Made by a program: the position numbers and the translations under genes. A stretch of DNA of 64,000 bases. Source: Streptomyces sp. NBC_00878 (GTDB taxonomy: Bacteria; Actinomycetota; Actinomycetes; Streptomycetales; Streptomycetaceae). The stretch is from contig NZ_JAPEOK010000002.1 in assembly GCF_026341515.1 (NCBI RefSeq), positions 310,001 to 374,000 of the forward strand, read 5' to 3'. Below, piece after piece: positions 58,283 through 64,000 of the stretch (positions are counted from its first letter, which is position 1; the number at the start of each line of letters is the position of its first letter). The notes under the pieces are model-generated. The model made no database searches. It was not told the origin of the DNA and saw only the letters and a list, made by a program, of their open reading frames with translations.

Positions 58283-61200
58283 ATGCCCGAGCCCGAGAAT
58301 CAGGACACCCGGATGGTCGAGGCGCTCCGCGCCTCGCTCAAGGAGATCGACCGGTTGCGGGAGCGCAACCGCGCCCTGACGGCGGCAACACGGGAACCGA
58401 TCGCGATCGTCGGCATGTCATGCCGGTACCCGGGCGGCGTCCGCTCCCCGCAGGAGCTGTGGGACCTGGTCGCGCGCGGCGGGGACGGCATCACCGAGTT
58501 CCCCGCAGACCGAGGCTGGGACCCGGACCTCTACGACCCTGAGCCGGGCCTGGAAGGCCGGTCCTACACCCGCGAGGGCGGATTCCTGCACGACGCGGGC
58601 GACTTCGACGCCGGATTCTTCGGCATCAGTCCGCGCGAGGCCCTGCTGATGGACCCCCAGCAGCGACTGCTGCTGGAGGGCTCCTGGGAGGCGCTGGAGA
58701 GCGCCGGCATCGACCCGGCGACCCTGCGGGGGAGCCGCACCGGAGTGTTCGCGGGGCTGATGTACCACGACTACTTCGGCAGCTTCGGCTCCGGCAGCAT
58801 CGTCTCCGGCCGCGTCGCCTACACCCTCGGCCTGGAGGGCCCGACACTCACGGTCGACACCGCGTGCTCCTCGTCCCTGGTCACCCTGCACCTGGCCGTA
58901 CAGTCCCTGCGCCAGGGCGAGTCGACGCTCGCCCTGGCCGGGGGAGTGACGGTGATGGCGTCCCCCGGGACCTATGTGGAGTTCAGCCGCCAGGGCGCCC
59001 TGTCCCCGGACGGCCGGTGCCGGTCCTTCGCCAAGGACGCCAACGGCACCGGATTCGCCGAGGGTCTGGGCGTACTCGTCCTGGAGCGGCTGTCGGACGC
59101 ACGGCGCAACGGGCACGAGGTGCTCGCCGTCGTCCGCGGCTCGGCCGTGAACCAGGACGGCGCGTCCAACGGCCTGACCGCGCCCAACGGCCCGTCCCAG
59201 CAGCGCGTCATCGAACAGGCCCTGGCCGCCGCCCGGCTGTCGGCCACCGACGTGGACGTCGTCGAGGCGCACGGCACCGGCACCACGCTGGGCGACCCGA
59301 TCGAGGCACAGGCGCTGCTGGCGACCTACGGCCGACAGCGGCCCGAGGACGCGCCGTTGTGGCTGGGCTCGGTCAAGTCCAACATCGGCCACACCCAGGC
59401 CGCCGCCGGTGTCGCGGGCGTCATCAAGATGGTCATGGCGATGCGGCACGAAGCGCTGCCGCCGACCCTGCACGCCGCCGAGCCGTCCGACCAGGTCGAC
59501 TGGACGACAGGGGGCGTGCGGCTGCTCACCGAGGCGCGGCCGTGGTCGGAGCGGGACCACCCCCGCCGCGCCGGGATCTCCTCGTTCGGCATCAGCGGAA
59601 CCAACGCGCACGTCATCGTCGAGCAGGCCGCCCCTGTCGCCGCTGACGTGCCGGACAACACGGAGGACACCGGAAGCACCGCGGGGGAGTCCGCGGCCCC
59701 GGTGCTGCTCTGGCCGCTGTCCGCACGCTCAGGGCAGGCCCTGCCCGCGCAGGCCGAGCGGCTGCGGACCTTCGTCGAGAGCCGGCCGGACCTCCAACCC
59801 GCCGCCGTCGCCCGGGCGCTGGCCACCCGGCGGCCCGCCTTCGACCACCGGGCCGCCGTCACCGGCGGGGACCGGGAGCAACTGCTCGCCGGGCTCAGCG
59901 CCCTCGCCGCCGGTGACGGATCGCCCGCCGCGGTCACCGGCCGGGCCCGCACCGGTGCTCGTACGGCCTTCCTGTTCACCGGGCAGGGCGCGCAGCGGCT
60001 CGGCATGGGCCTCGAACTGCGCGCGCACCACCCGGTGTTCGCCGACGCCTTCGACGAGATCGACTCCGAACTCGGCCTGGACCTGGCCGGAGTACTGGCC
60101 GGGGACGACCCCGACGTGGTGCACCGGACGCTGTACGCGCAGACCGGCCTGTTCGCCTTCGAAGTGGCCCTGTTCCGGCTGCTGGAGTCCTGGGGAGTTC
60201 ACCCCGACCACCTCGCCGGGCACTCCGTCGGTGAGCTGGCCGCCGCCCACGTCGCGGGCGTCCTCACACTGGAGGACGCCTGCACCCTGGTCGCCGCCCG
60301 GGGCCGGCTCATGCAGGCGCTGCCCGAGGGCGGCGCGATGGTCGCCGTGCAGGCGAGCGAGGACGAGGTCCGCCCGCTGCTCGACGACCGGGTCGGCCTG
60401 GCCGCCGTCAACGGCCCGACGTCCGTGGTGCTCTCCGGCGAGCGGGACGTGGTGCTCGCCGCCGCCGAGGGCTTCGCGAAGACCAAGCGCCTGACCGTCT
60501 CGCACGCCTTCCACTCACCCCTGATGGACGGCATGCTCGACGACTTCCGGGCCGTCGCCGAGAGCCTGTCCTTCCACGAGCCGCGTATCGCACTGGTGTC
60601 CGCCCTCACCGGCCGCCCCGCCGGAGACGACGTGCGCGATCCCGGGTACTGGGTGCGGCACGTCCGCGAGACCGTACGGTTCGCCGACGCCGTCGCCGCG
60701 CTGACCGGCGCCGGCGTCACCCGCTTCGTGGAACTCGGCCCCGACGCCGTACTGACCGGCATGGCCCGCGAATGCGCCGACCCGGACACCGCGACGTTCA
60801 CCGCGCTCGGCCGACGGAACGGCGCCGAGTCCGCCGTGCTGCTGTCCGGCCTCGCCCGGCTGTACACCGACGGCCTGTCGCCCGACTGGTCCGCGGTGTT
60901 CCCGGGGACGGCCTCCACCGAACTGCCCACGTACGCGTTCCAGCACCAGCGGTACTGGCTCAATGCCGAAGTCGCCCTCACCGTAGGCCCGTTGGCCGCC
61001 CCGGTATCCGCCGAACCGGCCGACGGCACGGCGGAGCCGCTGCGGGACCGGCTGGCCGCGGCCTCCCCGGCCGAACAGGAGGCCCTGCTGACGGACGTGG
61101 TGCGGGCCCAGGCCGCCGCGGTCCTCGGCCATGACGGCCCGGAAGCAGTCGAGGCCGACGCCGTCTTCCTGGAGGTCGGCATGGACTCGGTGTCCGCGGC

Positions 61201-62179
61201 CGAACTGCGCGGCGCCCTGGGAACCGCCCTCGGTACGACCGTTCCCGCAGGCGCCGTCTTCGACCACGGCACTCCCGTCGCGCTCGCGGCCCACCTGCGC
61301 GAGCAACTGGCCCACGGCGGCCAGGACCGCGGGGGAGAGGACCCCTCGGGGACGGAGTCGATCGGCGGACTGCTGCGCCGCGCGGCGGCCGAGGGACAGA
61401 TGGCGAAGGGCTTCGACCTGCTGAAGACGGTGGCCGAGATCCTGCCCGGCTTCTCCACGGTCGCCGAGCTGGGGGAAGTCCCCGCTCCGGTGCGCCTGTC
61501 CACCGGCGACGGCTCGCCCCGGCTGATCTGCCTGCCCTCACCGATGGCGCTGGGAGGCGCCCACCAGTACGCGCGGTTCGCCACCCACTTCCGGGGGCGC
61601 CGCGAGGTCCTCGTACCCGCCGTTCCCGGGTTCGTCCCGGGCGAGGCGCTGCCCCGCTCGGTGGACGCCGTCGTCGAGGTGGTCGTCGAGGGCATCCGCA
61701 CGGCGACGGCCGACGGCCGGCCGTTCGTCCTCGTCGGCTACTCCTCCGGCGGCCAGTTCGCGCACGCCGCGGCCGAGGTCCTGGAGAAGGCCGGCCGACC
61801 GGCCGCCGGTGTCGTCCTGCTCGACACCTACCTGCCCGGCGACGACGGCAAGGACGAGCTGTGGCGCCAGATGTTCGACGGAATGCTTGACCGGGAGTCG
61901 TCCCTGGGCGGGTTCAGCACCGCCCGGCTCGCCGCGATGAGCCGCTACAGCGACCTCATCGTCGACTGCCTGCCGGGCGCGCTCTCCGCGCCGGTCCTCT
62001 TCGTACGGCCCGACGAGTCCTTCGCCGCCGGATCGGGCACCGAGGACTGGCGCGCCACCTGGGCCGGGGACCACGCACTGCGCGAGGTGCCCGGCACCCA
62101 CTTCACCATCCTGGAGGACTCCGCGGTCAGCACGGCCGAGACGGTGGAGGAATGGTTGACAAGTGACGGGTCGGCGTGA
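58283..62179 (+). CDS. Type I PKS F: module 10 (KS-AT-ACP) and terminal thioesterase
   Basis: 1298 residues from ATG 58283, with AGGAGG at 58271-58276; GTG 58265 is less likely. The N-terminal coil is [25 protein letters not shown] Cys195; AT Ser648 (GHSVG) with HAFH (malonyl). The chain then goes directly to an ACP (Ser969 in VGMDSVS), with no KR or DH. The thioesterase has Ser1154 in GYSSG, an Asp in LLDTYLPG and His1273 in GTHFTIL. The last extension is therefore not reduced, and the TE should release a 3-oxoacyl chain by attack of the starter-derived amine, giving a beta-keto macrolactam. TE-catalysed lactamisation is known for this class; the beta-keto amide is inferred. Confidence 0.95.
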   Translation: MPEPENQDTRMVEALRASLKEIDRLRERNRALTAATREPIAIVGMSCRYPGGVRSPQELWDLVARGGDGITEFPADRGWDPDLYDPEPGLEGRSYTREGGFLHDAGDFDAGFFGISPREALLMDPQQRLLLEGSWEALESAGIDPATLRGSRTGVFAGLMYHDYFGSFGSGSIVSGRVAYTLGLEGPTLTVDTACSSSLVTLHLAVQSLRQGESTLALAGGVTVMASPGTYVEFSRQGALSPDGRCRSFAKDANGTGFAEGLGVLVLERLSDARRNGHEVLAVVRGSAVNQDGASNGLTAPNGPSQQRVIEQALAAARLSATDVDVVEAHGTGTTLGDPIEAQALLATYGRQRPEDAPLWLGSVKSNIGHTQAAAGVAGVIKMVMAMRHEALPPTLHAAEPSDQVDWTTGGVRLLTEARPWSERDHPRRAGISSFGISGTNAHVIVEQAAPVAADVPDNTEDTGSTAGESAAPVLLWPLSARSGQALPAQAERLRTFVESRPDLQPAAVARALATRRPAFDHRAAVTGGDREQLLAGLSALAAGDGSPAAVTGRARTGARTAFLFTGQGAQRLGMGLELRAHHPVFADAFDEIDSELGLDLAGVLAGDDPDVVHRTLYAQTGLFAFEVALFRLLESWGVHPDHLAGHSVGELAAAHVAGVLTLEDACTLVAARGRLMQALPEGGAMVAVQASEDEVRPLLDDRVGLAAVNGPTSVVLSGERDVVLAAAEGFAKTKRLTVSHAFHSPLMDGMLDDFRAVAESLSFHEPRIALVSALTGRPAGDDVRDPGYWVRHVRETVRFADAVAALTGAGVTRFVELGPDAVLTGMARECADPDTATFTALGRRNGAESAVLLSGLARLYTDGLSPDWSAVFPGTASTELPTYAFQHQRYWLNAEVALTVGPLAAPVSAEPADGTAEPLRDRLAAASPAEQEALLTDVVRAQAAAVLGHDGPEAVEADAVFLEVGMDSVSAAELRGALGTALGTTVPAGAVFDHGTPVALAAHLREQLAHGGQDRGGEDPSGTESIGGLLRRAAAEGQMAKGFDLLKTVAEILPGFSTVAELGEVPAPVRLSTGDGSPRLICLPSPMALGGAHQYARFATHFRGRREVLVPAVPGFVPGEALPRSVDAVVEVVVEGIRTATADGRPFVLVGYSSGGQFAHAAAEVLEKAGRPAAGVVLLDTYLPGDDGKDELWRQMFDGMLDRESSLGGFSTARLAAMSRYSDLIVDCLPGALSAPVLFVRPDESFAAGSGTEDWRATWAGDHALREVPGTHFTILEDSAVSTAETVEEWLTSDGSA

Positions 62180-62206
62180 CCCCGGAACACGATGAGGGGA
62201 ATTGCC

Positions 62207-62246
62207 CCGTGAGGCGTGGCCGTATTTCGACGGCCACGCCTCACGG
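62207..62246 (+). terminator. Strong bidirectional hairpin between PKS F and the PqqD-like gene
   Basis: Perfect 17-bp arms CCGTGAGGCGTGGCCGT and ACGGCCACGCCTCACGG with the loop ATTTCG. On the + strand TCAATTTATT follows. It sits 28 bases after the PKS F stop and 6 bases from the stop of the convergent minus-strand gene, so it can end both transcripts. Confidence 0.9.
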
Positions 62247-62251
62247 TCAAT

Positions 62252-62500
62252 TTATTGAACGGCATCGCGAAAATGCGCCAACCATGCGTCGACATCACAG
62301 CGAACACTGGCCGGATCCGCATTCAATTGCCTGGCTATTTCCAGCGAGGCAAGCTCAGGATCCCAGTCCTGTTGTTGCAGCGCGAGCCACATCATCGTGC
62401 CCTTCGGGCCGCATCGGTGACTCTTCCCGGTATGTGGCGAGAAAAGCTCCAGGAACCCGTCCGGCAGGACCCGCGGGACCACATTCAGCTCATGCCGCAT
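62252..62500 (-). CDS. Stand-alone PqqD-like / RiPP recognition element (RRE) fold protein
   Basis: 82 residues from ATG 62500. The minus strand carries GGAGGA at 62511-62516, ten bases upstream; GTG 62506 is a second candidate. The pattern is that of PqqD-family proteins: RVLPDGFLELFSPHTGKSHRC (three-strand sheet), GPKGTMMWLAL (the t-G-xx-iW helix), then DPELASLEIARQLNADPASVRCDVDAWLAHF (the winged helices with V-x-x-DV-x-x-fL). This fold binds leader peptides in PQQ, lasso and other RiPP pathways. No partner maturase is in the window, and no role in macrolactam assembly is known to me. Third-position GC is visibly lower than in the PKS genes, suggesting a different origin. Family assignment is by motif only. 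Confidence 0.72.
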   Translation of the reverse strand: MRHELNVVPRVLPDGFLELFSPHTGKSHRCGPKGTMMWLALQQQDWDPELASLEIARQLNADPASVRCDVDAWLAHFRDAVQ

Positions 62501-62717
62501 GCCCACACGATCCTCCGCAAGCGCCCTGCCTGCGGATTCTCCCCCGCAAGCAGGACGGAACGCCGGATAACCCCTCATACGCCAGAGAACACCGTGATGA
62601 GGCGACCGGCGCGTTCTCTGCGGCCTCACTTTCGTGCCTCACGAGCGGTCCGTGCTGGAATCCGCGCTGTGCCCGGAGAATCTTTTCGGCCGTGCGGGCA
62701 CCGTGTCCTGGCCACAT
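62490..62717 (-). CDS. Small Cys-containing open frame, possible RiPP precursor (hypothetical)
   Basis: 75 residues from ATG 62717. GGGAG stands about ten bases upstream on the minus strand, and the stop overlaps the PqqD-like start by 11 bases. The N-terminal half is charged (ARTAEKILRAQRGFQHG, then RHESEAAENAPVA). The C-terminal half is richer in Cys, Gly and Arg, with four Cys in CSLAYEGL, PSCLRG and GACGGSCGHAA. A leader-plus-core layout upstream of an RRE protein would suit a RiPP precursor. The codon bias is weak, however: one TTA Leu codon and several A/T-ending codons in the second half. No homologue is recognised. It may be only leader sequence of the PqqD-like mRNA. Confidence 0.25.
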   Translation of the reverse strand: MWPGHGARTAEKILRAQRGFQHGPLVRHESEAAENAPVASSRCSLAYEGLSGVPSCLRGRIRRQGACGGSCGHAA

Positions 62718-62846
62718 GTATTCCGATCTCCCTCGACATTTGCGTGACGATCCGACGCTACCCGCCACGGTCGCAGGCGGAAATGGATCTGGCAGCACTT
62801 TTTGGGGTGGTGGTAGCCGTTCGAGTGAAGGGAAGCTTTCTCCCCC

Positions 62847-62890
62847 TTGACAGCAGTCGGCGGCGGCGGGGTAGAGAAACCTCTACCCCG
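62847..62890 (+). promoter_or_regulatory. Promoter with perfect inverted-repeat operator upstream of the ABC exporter
   Basis: TTGACA at 62847-62852 is a consensus -35 box. TAGAGA at 62872-62877 can serve as a streptomycete -10 (TAGRRT-like) with a 19-base spacer. Overlapping this -10 is a perfect inverted repeat: arms CGGGGTAGAG (62867-62876) and CTCTACCCCG (62881-62890) around AAAC. Size and symmetry are typical of TetR-family operators controlling exporters. The repressor gene is not in the window. Confidence 0.72.
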
Positions 62891-62985
62891 GATCCACCGC
62901 TTAGGGCCAATGTGCCGCAGCACGACCCACTTCTACCGTTGAATCCGACACCGCGCCCAGCGCGAAACCTCTCCGGGGAGCCCGA

Positions 62986-63786
62986 GTGCACACATCAGAC
63001 AACACCCGACACGAGCAGGCCGTAAGGCTGGACACCGTCTCGAAGATCTACGGCCGGGGTGACAACGAGGTGGCCGCGCTCAGGGACTTCACCATGAGTT
63101 TCGCCTCCGGCACCTTCACCGCCGTGATGGGTCCGTCCGGTTCGGGCAAGAGCACCTTCCTGCACTGCGCCGCGGGACTGGTCCAGCCCACCTCCGGCAC
63201 GGTCACCGTCGGCGGCGCCGACCTCGCCGGCCTGGACGACGTACAGCTGACGAGGCTGCGCCGCGACCGGGTCGGCTTCATCTTCCAGTCGTTCAACCTG
63301 CTGCCCGCGCTGACCGTGATGCAGAACATCATGCTGCCGCTGCAACTCGCCGGGAAGCGCGCCGACAAGGCCCTGGTCAAGAACGTCGTGCAGCGCGTCG
63401 GCCTGTCCGACCGGCTCGGCCACCTGCCGAGCCAGCTCTCGGGAGGCCAGCAGCAGCGTGTGGCCATCGCCCGCGCCCTGGTCACCCGCCCCGCCGTGAT
63501 CTTCGCCGACGAGCCCACCGGCGCCCTCGACACCCGGACCGCCGGGGCCGTCCTCGCGCTGCTGCGCGAATCCGTGAACGCCGCCGGACAGACACTGGTG
63601 ATGGTCACGCACGACCCGGTGGCCGCCTCCTACGCGGACCGCGTCGTGTTCCTCGCCGACGGCACGTTCGTCGGCGAGCTGCACCGGCCGACCGCCGAGG
63701 CCGTCGCCGCCCGCATGACCCGGCTCGGCGCCTGGGACGACGACAACTACCAGGCGGCCTCCACCGTGGCGGGAGGACAGTACTGA
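62986..63786 (+). CDS. ABC transporter ATP-binding protein, MacB/LolD type
   Basis: 266 residues. GTG 62986 has GGGGAG at 62975-62980. Complete nucleotide-binding domain: Walker A GPSGSGKST (49-57), Q-loop Gln101 in FIFQSFNLLP, signature LSGGQQQR (151-158), Walker B VIFADEP (171-177) followed by TGALD, and His209 in the switch MVTHDP. VGFIFQSFNLLPALTVMQNIMLPL is the hallmark of the MacB/LolD branch, which pairs with FtsX-like permeases. The following gene starts one base into its stop codon, so the two form an operon. Export of the macrolactam or another cluster product (self-resistance) is the likely role, judged from location. The operator-like repeat upstream suggests ligand-induced expression. 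Confidence 0.93.
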   Translation: MHTSDNTRHEQAVRLDTVSKIYGRGDNEVAALRDFTMSFASGTFTAVMGPSGSGKSTFLHCAAGLVQPTSGTVTVGGADLAGLDDVQLTRLRRDRVGFIFQSFNLLPALTVMQNIMLPLQLAGKRADKALVKNVVQRVGLSDRLGHLPSQLSGGQQQRVAIARALVTRPAVIFADEPTGALDTRTAGAVLALLRESVNAAGQTLVMVTHDPVAASYADRVVFLADGTFVGELHRPTAEAVAARMTRLGAWDDDNYQAASTVAGGQY

Positions 63787-64000
63787 TGTGGGCCCTGGCA
63801 TTCCGCACCCTGAAGTTCCGCAGGACCAGCTTCATCGCCACCTTCCTCGCCATGTTCCTCGGCGCCGCCATCGTCATCGGCTGCGGCGGTCTGATGGAGA
63901 CAGGCGTCCGCATGGTCGCCGACCCGCAGCGGTTCGACCGCACCGCGGTCGTCGTCACCGGTGAGCAGACCTACGACTCCGCCGCGCTGACCGAGCGCAA
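63786..64000 (+). CDS. ABC transporter permease, FtsX-like, N-terminal part (cut by window end)
   Basis: ATG 63786 overlaps the TGA of the ATPase gene by one base, and 71 complete codons are visible. The start MWALAFRTLKFRRTSF is the short basic cytosolic segment typical of FtsX-like permeases. It is followed by a hydrophobic helix (IATFLAMFLGAAIVIGCG) and then a soluble segment that would begin the extracytoplasmic domain. The rest of the gene lies beyond the window. Confidence 0.88.
   Translation, partial: MWALAFRTLKFRRTSFIATFLAMFLGAAIVIGCGGLMETGVRMVADPQRFDRTAVVVTGEQTYDSAALTER

Noticed and set aside
62639..62923. 94-residue minus-strand frame covering the operator region
   Set aside because: It spans the promoter and inverted repeat, has no ribosome site, and has no recognisable motif.
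62216..63025. Plus-strand open frames through the gap before the exporter
   Set aside because: They have no family resemblance, run across the terminator arm, the promoter and the operator, and overlap the better-supported minus-strand PqqD-like gene.

Overview
This window is very high-GC actinomycete DNA, almost certainly from Streptomyces or a close relative. The evidence is the codon use, GTG starts with four-base overlaps, and a LuxR-type regulator carrying rare TTA codons. It is most of a type I modular polyketide cluster for a polyene macrolactam of the vicenistatin/incednine class, in which the chain starts from a beta-amino acid that later supplies the lactam nitrogen.

Left part (1-7023): the starter-unit cassette. 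It has the 3' end of a discrete acyltransferase (VinK type), a free-standing ACP (VinL type), two ATP-dependent ligases (VinM and VinN types), a PLP decarboxylase (VinO type), and both subunits of a B12-dependent glutamate mutase (VinI/VinH type). From the ligases onward the genes overlap by a few bases and look like one translationally coupled operon. Read by analogy with vicenistatin: glutamate is rearranged to 3-methylaspartate, loaded on the ACP, decarboxylated to 3-aminoisobutyryl-ACP, capped with an amino acid, and passed to the PKS. The amidopeptidase (VinJ type) expected to remove the cap is not in the window.

Middle and right (7093-62179): six PKS genes, all on the + strand, give one loading ACP and ten extension modules. 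PKS A is ACP plus modules 1-2, B is 3-4, C is 5, D is 6, E is 7-9, and F is 10 plus thioesterase. AT motifs predict methylmalonyl-CoA for modules 3 and 8 and malonyl-CoA for the rest. Modules 1-5 and 7-9 have KR and DH, module 6 has KR only, and module 10 has neither. No module has an ER. Terminal docking peptides fall into two classes that fit the gene order A-B-C-D-E-F. Simple colinear reading gives a 24-membered lactam (23 ring carbons plus N) with a pentaene, a hydroxyl, a triene and a 3-oxo amide. This structure is an inference.

A LAL-family regulator (28812-31601, - strand) sits between PKS B and PKS C and is divergent from PKS C. Terminator-like hairpins lie in the convergent gap after PKS B. 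A palindrome containing CTAGGGGT lies just before PKS A, and the same octamer recurs upstream of PKS C.

Right end (62180-64000): after a perfect 17-bp-stem terminator, a lower-GC segment on the - strand encodes a stand-alone PqqD-like (RiPP recognition element fold) protein. It is preceded by, and overlaps, a small Cys-containing open frame. This is the least expected element of the window. Divergent from it is a MacB-type ABC exporter (ATPase plus truncated permease). Its promoter region carries a perfect 10-4-10 inverted repeat resembling a TetR-family operator.
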